Shown piece after piece: positions 1 to 4,735 of a DNA stretch of 6,004 nt. The translations under genes were made by a program, and so were the position numbers. The DNA comes from an uncultured archaeon. GTDB lineage: Archaea; Thermoproteota; Nitrososphaeria; Conexivisphaerales; CALBHZ01. The stretch is from assembly GCA_937892815.1 (NCBI GenBank), contig CALBHZ010000131.1, forward strand, positions 1 through 6,004. Reading direction: 5' to 3'. Numbering within the stretch: position 1 is the first letter of the stretch; the number at the start of each line of letters is the position of its first letter. The notes under the pieces are model-generated. The model searched no databases, had not been told where the DNA came from, and saw nothing but the letters and a program-made list of their open reading frames with translations.

Positions 1-1049
1 TAACGGCGAGCCCTGGCTCGGAGAAGGACAGGATAAAGGAGGTATGCGAAAATCTATACATCGAGAAAATTGAAGTGAGAGATGAAGAGGACGAGGACGT
101 AAAGCCGTACGTCGTTCCGGTTAAGATAGAGTGGAAGAAGGTATCCTTGCCGGATGAATATAAGGAAATAAGGAAGGTCTTAAGGGAGATGCTTAGGAGG
201 AGAATTGAATGGCTACTAACTAACGAATTCATCTACGATAAGGAACCATCTAAAAAAGACATACTTGATTTAATGGAGAGGTTGAGCGATAAGATAGAGA
301 AGGGGGAGAAGCTAGGGTCTTATTACGAGGCGATAAGCCAAGCATCGGCGGCGATGGCCTTATTCATGGCTATTGAGTTAATCGAGAGTCAGGGAATTGA
401 TCAACTGCACTCATTTATGCAGAGGATAAAGAACGAATATAGCCGAGGTCATAGGATAATCGTTTCAGATGAGCAGTATCCTCAGCTAATGAAGCTAATC
501 GAGGAGGCCAAGGGAACGGAACATCCTAAGGTCAACGAATTAATAGATATCGTAGATGATCAGCTGAAGAGAGAGCCTAAGAGCAGAATTCTGATCTTCA
601 CTCAATACAGGGATACGGCTAGAGATCTCGTAGATAGGCTCACCGCTTTAGGCTATAAGGCTGAGAGGTTTATCGGACAGGCCTCCAGATACGGAGATCC
701 AGGGCTGAGGCAGAGGGAGCAGCTATCCATCTTAAACGACTTCAAGAACGGTAAGCTGAACATCTTAGTTGCTACGAGCATAGCCGAAGAGGGCCTAGAC
801 GTGGCTGAATGCAACATGGTCGTATTTTACGAACCCGTTCCGAGCGAGATTAGGCTGATACAGAGGAAGGGTAGGACCGGTAGAAAGCTTCCGGGAAGGG
901 TAGTAGTTCTGGCTACGAAGTCGAGCACGGATACGGCCTACCTCTACTTTTCGTTGAGGAAGATGAGGTTGATGAAGAAGTTCATGGAGGAGCTTAATAG
1001 AGAGCTCGAAGCGAAATCTAAAACTAGAAAGCTAGATGAGTTCCTTTAA
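1..1049 (+). CDS. hef: Hef-type DEAD/H-family helicase, C-terminal part (5' end outside window)
   Basis: This is the 3' portion of a superfamily 2 helicase of the Hef/FANCM/Mph1 family, which remodels branched DNA at stalled replication forks. The open frame runs from the window edge: position 3 onward encodes TASPGS, which is helicase motif III, so the GTG at 75 is internal and not a start. A helical insert of about 150 residues follows, typical of the family. The second RecA-like domain follows, with motif IV (ILIFTQYRD, about 591-617), the GQASRYGDPG segment, motif V (TSIAEEGLD, about 774-800) and motif VI (QRKGRTGR, 861-884). The protein stops 54 residues after motif VI, leaving no room for the ERCC4 nuclease and HhH domains of euryarchaeal Hef. 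This matches the nuclease-less form known from Crenarchaeota. The last residues, TRKLDEFL, resemble a PCNA-binding motif. The stop overlaps the convergent downstream gene by 18 bp. Family assignment is firm; the domain-loss statement is read directly from the sequence. Confidence 0.93.
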   Translation, partial: TASPGSEKDRIKEVCENLYIEKIEVRDEEDEDVKPYVVPVKIEWKKVSLPDEYKEIRKVLREMLRRRIEWLLTNEFIYDKEPSKKDILDLMERLSDKIEKGEKLGSYYEAISQASAAMALFMAIELIESQGIDQLHSFMQRIKNEYSRGHRIIVSDEQYPQLMKLIEEAKGTEHPKVNELIDIVDDQLKREPKSRILIFTQYRDTARDLVDRLTALGYKAERFIGQASRYGDPGLRQREQLSILNDFKNGKLNILVATSIAEEGLDVAECNMVVFYEPVPSEIRLIQRKGRTGRKLPGRVVVLATKSSTDTAYLYFSLRKMRLMKKFMEELNRELEAKSKTRKLDEFL

Positions 1050-2489
1050 AGCGGCTCGGTCCTCTTTAGCTCCACTATACAGGGTTAGAGCATGTAAAGC
1101 CCTAATTGCCCTTTCGGGAGTTGGGTATGAGGGAATACCGCATTCATTCGAAATCCTTCTAAATAGCTTAGACCAGGGAGATCCTCCTACTTCACAAATA
1201 GCTACAGCTTTCTCACGTTCCTTCGCAATCTTCGCTATTTCTCGTATAGCCCTCTCATTTAAGGTAGGCGTTGAGTGGACGGGGATGATCAAGAACATGT
1301 CGTAATTGGGGTCTTGGGAAATAACTTCAAAAGTCCTGATAAAGCCCTCGGTAGATACTGAAGCCGTTAAATCTAAGGGGTTTGAAAGCGAAACGAACTT
1401 CGGTATAATCCCCTTCCTCTTTAGCTCCTCTAACTCGCTAAGGCGTTCTTCGCTCAAAGGAGGCATCTGGAGCCCATATAGGGAAGCGGCATCTGAGGCG
1501 ATCACGATCATCCCTCCTGAGTTGCTTAAGATAAACAACCTCCCTCCCCTGCTCGGCCTTTGCATACTATACACCTTTCCGAAGTCCATAAATTCCTCCA
1601 AATCCTCCGCCTCTATTAGCCCGGCTTGTTTAAAGACTCCTTTGTAAACCTCGATATCTCCAGCTATGCTCGCTGTATGAGAGAGGGCGGATTTAACCCC
1701 CACATCTGTCTTCCCCGCTTTAAGTACTATCACAGGCTTCCTAGAGGATGCTAAACGGGCCTTCTCCACAAAGCTCCTTCCATCCCTTACCCCCTCTAAG
1801 TACAGCATGACGACCCTCGTCCTATCATCCTCGGAGAAGTATTCAAGGAGCTCTTCAACCGATATATCCAGCTGATTTCCTACGCTCACGAAAGCCCTAA
1901 TTCCCACGTTCTCCTCGGTCAAACAATCGGCGATACTTACTCCTAAGGCTCCGCTCTGAGCTATTATCGCTACGTTTCCTCTCTTAAGCTCCAATACGTT
2001 AACTAGCTCCTCCCCCCTCTCCGTCCTCTTAATCCGAGGGGTAAACAGGGTATCTACTCCAGAATACGTATCCACGAGGCCCACGGTGTTGGGGCCTAGA
2101 ACCCTGAGCTCGTATTTTCTCACAACTTCAGATATCCTATCTTCAAGATCCTTTCTTCCAGCCTCAGCAAATCCTCCGCTGATTACTATAGCTGCCTTTA
2201 CCCCCTTTTCTCCCGCTTCCTCTAAAACTTCCGGGACGATTTCAGCGGGAACCGTTACTATAACAAGGTCTACTTCTCCTTCAATGTCTAGCACGGAGGG
2301 ATAGACTTTACGTCCCTCTATCCTCTCATACTTCGGGTTAACCGGGTAAACCGAGGCCTTGAGAAGGCCTTTTCTAGCGTTGTCGATTAACCTCTTAAAG
2401 ATGGCGTTTGAGAGTTTACTAGGATCGGGAGATGCGCCTATTACAGCTATGCTTTTAGGGTTGAAGAGAGCGTTAAGCTTCTCATCCAT
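1032..2489 (-). CDS. acdA: ADP-forming acetyl/acyl-CoA synthetase, alpha subunit
   Basis: This is the 485-residue alpha subunit of NDP-forming acyl-CoA synthetase. With a beta (ATP-grasp) subunit it converts acyl-CoA, ADP and phosphate to the acid, CoA and ATP, the energy-conserving last step of archaeal peptide and sugar fermentation. In order it shows a CoA-binding Rossmann domain (residues about 5-135, with SIAVIGAS and VLGPNTVG), a succinyl-CoA-ligase-like domain (about 170-300, with IAQSGALG and GNQLDISVEE) and a ligase-CoA domain (about 315-470, with LSNSGGM and NPLDL). His271 in SHTASIAGD fits the phosphorylated histidine of the family, and Glu232 in YLEG fits the glutamate that stabilises it. 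The ATG at 2489 is the only workable start: an in-frame TAG lies two codons upstream. No ATP-grasp beta gene is in the window, so the partner must be elsewhere. Substrate range (acetyl, branched-chain or aryl) cannot be told from the sequence. The gene overlaps the hef 3' end by 18 bp. Confidence 0.93.
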   Translation of the reverse strand: MDEKLNALFNPKSIAVIGASPDPSKLSNAIFKRLIDNARKGLLKASVYPVNPKYERIEGRKVYPSVLDIEGEVDLVIVTVPAEIVPEVLEEAGEKGVKAAIVISGGFAEAGRKDLEDRISEVVRKYELRVLGPNTVGLVDTYSGVDTLFTPRIKRTERGEELVNVLELKRGNVAIIAQSGALGVSIADCLTEENVGIRAFVSVGNQLDISVEELLEYFSEDDRTRVVMLYLEGVRDGRSFVEKARLASSRKPVIVLKAGKTDVGVKSALSHTASIAGDIEVYKGVFKQAGLIEAEDLEEFMDFGKVYSMQRPSRGGRLFILSNSGGMIVIASDAASLYGLQMPPLSEERLSELEELKRKGIIPKFVSLSNPLDLTASVSTEGFIRTFEVISQDPNYDMFLIIPVHSTPTLNERAIREIAKIAKEREKAVAICEVGGSPWSKLFRRISNECGIPSYPTPERAIRALHALTLYSGAKEDRAALKELI

Positions 2490-2500
2490 CAGCTATCCAT
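2489..2500 (-). other. Three-codon leader ORF (Met-Asp-Ser-stop) overlapping the ACD alpha start
   Basis: Read on the minus strand, ATG GAT AGC TGA begins 6 nt after a strong Shine-Dalgarno sequence. Its TGA shares one base with the ACD alpha ATG (TGATG). The two starts sit in an imperfect 11-bp tandem repeat (GATGGATAGCT followed by GATGGATGAG), so the arrangement could have arisen by a short duplication that moved the original start away from its ribosome site. Termination-reinitiation at TGATG would then couple the two. The sequence layout is direct observation; the function is inference. Confidence 0.4.
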
Positions 2501-2506
2501 CGAATG

Positions 2507-2514
2507 CCCTCCTT
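2507..2514 (-). promoter_or_regulatory. Strong Shine-Dalgarno sequence ahead of a three-codon ORF and the ACD alpha start
   Basis: On the minus strand the sequence is AAGGAGGG, a near-perfect match to the anti-Shine-Dalgarno end of 16S rRNA. It lies 6 nt before an ATG at 2500 but 17 nt before the ACD alpha ATG at 2489, which is too far for normal use. It therefore seems to serve the tiny ORF first. Confidence 0.6.
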
Positions 2515-2548
2515 AATATCCGTTATAGCTGGTATTTGGAGAGGTAGC

Positions 2549-2555
2549 TATTTAA
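2549..2555 (-). promoter_or_regulatory. Probable TATA box for ACD alpha
   Basis: On the minus strand this reads TTAAATA. Transcription starting about 25 bp downstream (near 2527) would give a leader of roughly 38 nt that contains the Shine-Dalgarno sequence at 2507-2514. The box overlaps one arm of a palindrome at 2552-2570, so access by TBP and TFB could be controlled. Confidence 0.5.
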
Positions 2556-2570
2556 CGAAGCTTCGCTTAA
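2552..2570. promoter_or_regulatory. Palindrome overlapping the ACD alpha promoter (candidate operator)
   Basis: A perfect 10-bp palindrome, CGAAGCTTCG (2556-2565), is flanked by TTAA on the left and, after one extra C, TTAA on the right. It covers the BRE position and part of the TATA box of the minus-strand promoter. That is where archaeal repressors commonly act. No regulator is identified. Confidence 0.35.
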
Positions 2571-2624
2571 GAATGGAGTAAGAGGCTCCTTAAGGTAATT
2601 TTGTGTTAAATGCGGAGCTTACTC

Positions 2625-2640
2625 GAGAAAGGTTTAAAAT
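2625..2640 (+). promoter_or_regulatory. BRE plus TATA promoter of mntA-hepT (leaderless)
   Basis: A purine-rich BRE-like stretch (GAGAAAGG, 2625-2632) precedes TTTAAAAT (2633-2640). The TATA box ends 25 bp before the mntA ATG, so transcription probably starts at or within a few bases of the start codon and the mRNA is leaderless. No Shine-Dalgarno sequence is present before the ATG, which agrees. Confidence 0.65.
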
Positions 2641-2664
2641 TTAGAGCGACGATCAACAATCGGA

Positions 2665-2961
2665 ATGGGAAAAACCTTCGATGAAGTAAAGGCTATTCTA
2701 AGAAAACACGAAAAAGAGCTAAGGGAAAAATACGGGGTCAAAAAAATCGGTATATTCGGTTCTTATTCGAGAGGAGAAGCTAGTGAAGGAAGCGATCTCG
2801 ATATACTAGTGGAGTTTGAAAAGCCTATAGGCCTCTTCAAATTCCTTGAGCTAGAAGAGTACTTAAGCGATTTAGTTGGAGTTAAGGTCGATTTAGTATC
2901 CAAAAAGGCGTTGAAACCGCACATAGGGAAGCGCATACTGGAGGAAGTAGTGATGATATGA
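2665..2961 (+). CDS. mntA: MntA-type nucleotidyltransferase antitoxin
   Basis: A 98-residue minimal nucleotidyltransferase (MNT, DNA polymerase beta fold). The signature GSYSRG...SDLDILVEF (residues 32-51) holds the GS loop and two metal-binding aspartates, Asp44 and Asp46. Asp76 in KVDLVSK is the expected third carboxylate. In the studied members of this family the protein is the antitoxin of the HEPN toxin encoded beside it and acts by attaching AMP units to a tyrosine of the toxin. All three catalytic acids are present, so an active enzyme is likely. The start ATG lies 25 bp after a TATA box, implying a leaderless mRNA, and no better start exists upstream. The stop overlaps the next start as ATGA, typical of translational coupling. 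Family identity is clear; activity on the neighbour is inferred from characterised pairs. Confidence 0.9.
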   Translation: MGKTFDEVKAILRKHEKELREKYGVKKIGIFGSYSRGEASEGSDLDILVEFEKPIGLFKFLELEEYLSDLVGVKVDLVSKKALKPHIGKRILEEVVMI

Positions 2962-3299
2962 GAAGAACCTATAGAGATTACGTTCAAGATATCTTAACTT
3001 CCCTTCAGGAAATCGAGGAGTTCACGAAGGAAATGGACTTCGAATCCTTTGCAAAAGATAAGAAAACGGTGAACGCTGTAATAAGGAGCTTAGAAGTAAT
3101 GGGAGAGGCGGTTAAGAAAATACCGAAGGAAATAAGGGACAAGTACCCAGAAATCCCTTGGAAGTATATCGCGGGTATGAGAGATAAGCTAATTCATGAA
3201 TATCATGGAATTGATCTAGAGATCATCTGGGAGGTAGTTAAGAAGGAAGCGCCTCCTCTTAAGCCCCTATTTGAGAAGCTTTTATCGGAAGTAGAGTGA
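2958..3299 (+). CDS. hepT: HepT-like HEPN ribonuclease toxin (DUF86 family)
   Basis: A 113-residue all-helical HEPN-domain protein of the DUF86/HepT family. The AVIRSLEVMGEAVKKIP stretch (residues 40-56) is characteristic. The catalytic RNase motif Rx4HxY is intact as R75-DKLI-H80-E-Y82 (nt 3180-3203). In characterised HepT proteins the Arg and His form the metal-independent RNase site of a dimer, and the Tyr is the residue that partner MntA modifies with AMP to silence the toxin. All three residues are kept here, so both toxicity and neutralisation by the upstream gene are plausible. The start overlaps the mntA stop by 4 bp (ATGA); a GGAGG at 2940-2944 inside mntA lies 13 nt upstream, so coupling probably matters more than direct initiation. 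The length is close to that of the family, with no sign of decay. Confidence 0.9.
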   Translation: MRRTYRDYVQDILTSLQEIEEFTKEMDFESFAKDKKTVNAVIRSLEVMGEAVKKIPKEIRDKYPEIPWKYIAGMRDKLIHEYHGIDLEIIWEVVKKEAPPLKPLFEKLLSEVE

Positions 3300-3323
3300 T
3301 ACTGCAAGCTTCAATAAAAGTCT

Positions 3324-3337
3324 GTAAAGTTAAATAA
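3324..3337 (+). promoter_or_regulatory. Promoter of deoC (leaderless)
   Basis: A BRE-like GTAAAG precedes the TATA box TTAAATAA (3330-3337). The box centre is about 25 bp before the ATG at 3359, so the transcript probably starts at that ATG. The bases just upstream of the start (CTCCTCC) are the opposite of a ribosome-binding site, supporting a leaderless mRNA. Confidence 0.6.
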
Positions 3338-3358
3338 GCCCATCTCCTCCTAGACTTG

Positions 3359-4027
3359 ATGAACCTTCCGAGTTACATCGATCACACGTTACTGAAGCCC
3401 GATGCCTCCCTTAAGGATGTAGAAAGGCTTTGTAGCGAAGCGATAAATTACGGCTTCTACTCGGTATGCGTTAATCCGTATAGAGCTGAAGATTGTAAGA
3501 GGATATTGAAAGGTACGGACGTTAAAGTCTGCAGCGTAGTAGGCTTTCCCTTGGGCGCTAATCAAATAGAGGCCAAGGCATTTGAAGTAAAGAGCTTAAT
3601 TGAAAAGGGAGTAGATGAAATCGATTACGTGATTAACATCGGAGCTGTAAAAGATGGAAATTTCGAAGTTATAAAGGAGGAAATGGAAGAGATAGTAAGC
3701 TTGGCTAAGCCCTATAACGTAGTGATAAAGGCCATAATCGAGGTTCCACTGCTTAACTTAAGGGAAATCGAGGAAGTTTGTAAGGTTCTAACATCGGTTG
3801 ATTTCGTGAAAACATCGACGGGCTTTAACGTTAGGCCGGTAACTATTGAGGACGTGAAAATCCTTAGGAAATTCGTTAGGGAGGGAGTTAAGATAAAGGC
3901 GGCAGGAGGCATTAGGAGCTATAAGCTAGCCTTAGAGCTAGTAAAAGCTGGAGCGAGCAGGCTGGGATGTAGCAGAAGCGTAGATCTAATTAAGCAATCT
4001 TATAGCGAGGAGTTTTCGTCGCACTAG
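3359..4027 (+). CDS. deoC: Deoxyribose-phosphate aldolase
   Basis: A 222-residue class I aldolase with a TIM-barrel fold that splits 2-deoxyribose 5-phosphate into acetaldehyde and glyceraldehyde 3-phosphate in deoxynucleoside breakdown. The N-terminal IDHTLLKPDA, the CSVVGFPLGA loop (about residues 58-68) and EIDYVINIG (87-95, with the catalytic Asp89) are family hallmarks. Lys151 in VKTSTGF is the Schiff-base lysine and Lys180 in IKAAGGIR the second active-site lysine. The length is typical of the short archaeal and bacterial forms. The ATG at 3359 is preferred over the in-frame TTG at 3356 because it sits at the predicted transcription start. It has its own promoter 60 bp after hepT and is probably monocistronic. 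No other deoxynucleoside catabolism gene is nearby, so the metabolic link is through family knowledge only. Confidence 0.95.
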   Translation: MNLPSYIDHTLLKPDASLKDVERLCSEAINYGFYSVCVNPYRAEDCKRILKGTDVKVCSVVGFPLGANQIEAKAFEVKSLIEKGVDEIDYVINIGAVKDGNFEVIKEEMEEIVSLAKPYNVVIKAIIEVPLLNLREIEEVCKVLTSVDFVKTSTGFNVRPVTIEDVKILRKFVREGVKIKAAGGIRSYKLALELVKAGASRLGCSRSVDLIKQSYSEEFSSH

Positions 4028-4079
4028 AGGTTTGCGATGGAGGTTTTTAGGAAAACGCGAAGGCCTTTCATGTAGCGTT

Positions 4080-4089
4080 AATGTACATT
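4080..4089. promoter_or_regulatory. Palindrome upstream of the aspartic protease promoter
   Basis: AATGTACATT is a perfect 10-bp palindrome ending 10 bp before the TATA box at 4100-4108. The position suits a binding site for a dimeric regulator, but a 10-bp AT-rich palindrome can occur by chance and no regulator is identified. Confidence 0.25.
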
Positions 4090-4099
4090 TCTCCTTAAG

Positions 4100-4108
4100 T
4101 TTATAAAT
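4100..4108 (+). promoter_or_regulatory. TATA box for the retropepsin-like gene
   Basis: TTTATAAAT is a strong archaeal TATA box in the 115-bp gap after deoC. Transcription about 25 bp downstream (near 4129) would leave a leader of about 14 nt. The leader contains a G5 run (4131-4135) that is at best a weak ribosome-binding site for the TTG at 4143. A T5 run at 4044-4048 earlier in the same gap could end the deoC transcript, but this is weak. Confidence 0.55.
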
Positions 4109-4142
4109 TGTTGACACGTATTCTCTTACTGGGGGCTTTTCC

Positions 4143-4502
4143 TTGGGTGTGTTTAGGGTTAAGGCTCGTATATGGAATCCCTTTGACCCTAGTAGGTCAA
4201 GGGATGTGGAGTTGCTTGTAGACACAGGTGCTACGTACACCGTTATACCCCAAGATGTTCTCAAGTTCCTTAAAATCGAAGTTCTCAGGCGTGCTGGGTT
4301 AAGGTTAGCTGATAATAGGGTTATTGAGAAGCCGGTGGGCGAGGTGGGCATCGAGATCGAAGGCTATAGGGCTAGCGCAACGCCCGTAGTTTTCGGTGAC
4401 CCAGGCGTACATATACTCGGGAGCGTCACAATGGAGCAACTAGGGCTAGCGCCCGACCCTATAACTAAAAAGCTGAAACCGGTCGAAGCCCTGCTGATGT
4501 AG
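4143..4502 (+). CDS. Clan AA retropepsin-like aspartic protease
   Basis: A 119-residue, single-lobe aspartic protease of the retropepsin fold, which must dimerise to build an active site. The catalytic D27-T28-G29 sits in LLVDTGATYTVIP (nt 4221-4229 for DTG). The usual RLADNRVIEKPVGEV strand region follows, and a C-terminal ILGSVTMEQLGL (residues 91-102) matches the second hydrophobic-Gly signature. There is no signal peptide or membrane segment, so it is probably cytosolic. The substrate is unknown; such small proteins are widespread in archaea and bacteria without a settled role. The TTG start gives MGVFRVKARIWNP, which fits the N-terminus I expect for this family; a GTG two codons later (4149) is the alternative. 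A strong hairpin lies 36 nt into the gene. The frame is intact. The protein class is sure; its function is not. Confidence 0.82.
   Translation: MGVFRVKARIWNPFDPSRSRDVELLVDTGATYTVIPQDVLKFLKIEVLRRAGLRLADNRVIEKPVGEVGIEIEGYRASATPVVFGDPGVHILGSVTMEQLGLAPDPITKKLKPVEALLM
4179..4203 (+). repeat. Inverted repeat (hairpin) early in the protease gene
   Basis: Left arm CCCTTTGACC (4179-4188) and right arm GGTCAAGGG (4195-4203) pair over 9 bp with one bulged T and a 6-nt loop (CTAGTA). It lies about 36 nt after the start codon and about 50 nt after the predicted transcription start. It encodes the residues PFDPSRSRD, so the protein sequence partly constrains it. A role in translation or attenuation is possible but unproven. 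Confidence 0.4.
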
Positions 4503-4735
4503 CTGAGAAAGCACTACAAGGAGGTATAGGAGCGTTTTAAACTTCACGAAAGCCTCCCATAGGCATTAGCGGATTCAAGCGTCTTAACGTTAATGGATAG
4601 TAGACACCGTTATTTGTAGGCAGCTAGATAAATAGCTTTAACATCTAAAATTTCCAAAATAGCAATATCTTTATTGAACATTTTGAGAACGAAAACTTAA
4701 TATACTACACTTCTTTTTAAAATAAGTGGATATAA
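4503..4735. other. Intergenic region between the two protease genes
   Basis: This is 233 bp with no credible gene, tRNA or C/D-box RNA. It starts with a very good Shine-Dalgarno-like AAGGAGGT (4518-4525) that is not followed by any ATG, GTG or TTG at a usable distance. A CCTCC at 4553-4557 could pair with it. A perfect 10-bp palindrome TTAACGTTAA lies at 4584-4593. From about 4600 the DNA turns A/T-rich and leads into the caspase-like gene promoter. The first part may be the remnant of a gene that once followed the aspartic protease, but nothing recognisable is left. Confidence 0.5.
4690..4704 (+). promoter_or_regulatory. BRE plus TATA promoter of the caspase-like gene
   Basis: CGAAAAC (4690-4696) is a good archaeal BRE and is followed directly by the TATA box TTAATATA (4697-4704). 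The predicted transcription start near 4726 leaves a leader of about 10 nt before the ATG at 4736, with no clear ribosome-binding site. A second A/T run (TTTTAAAATA, 4715-4724) is too close to the ATG to be the TATA box. Confidence 0.6.

Noticed and set aside
75..77. GTG as start of the helicase gene
   Set aside because: The same frame is open to the window edge and encodes helicase motif III (TAS) upstream, so the gene begins outside the window.
1306..1647. Plus-strand open frames inside the ACD alpha gene (also 1036-1305, 2086-2304, 2359-2547)
   Set aside because: They are antisense to a well-conserved gene, have Ser/Pro/Leu-rich translations typical of shadow frames, and have no promoters or ribosome sites.
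2951..2957. TGATGAT resembling a box C of a C/D RNA
   Set aside because: It lies in the coding overlap of mntA and hepT, and no box D (CTGA) follows at the usual distance.
3356..3358. TTG start for deoC one codon upstream
   Set aside because: The adjacent ATG fits the predicted transcription start, and no ribosome-binding site favours the TTG.
4037..4075. 12-residue ORF MEVFRKTRRPFM after deoC with a GAGGT five bases upstream
   Set aside because: It is too short to support without conservation data and has no promoter of its own.
3986..4351. Minus-strand open frame of 121 codons across the deoC 3' end and the protease gene
   Set aside because: It overlaps two recognisable genes and its promoter gap, and the translation resembles no family I know.
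4503..4735. Possible tRNA (GGATTCAAGC looks like a T-loop)
   Set aside because: No pairing partner for a T-stem or acceptor stem could be found around it.
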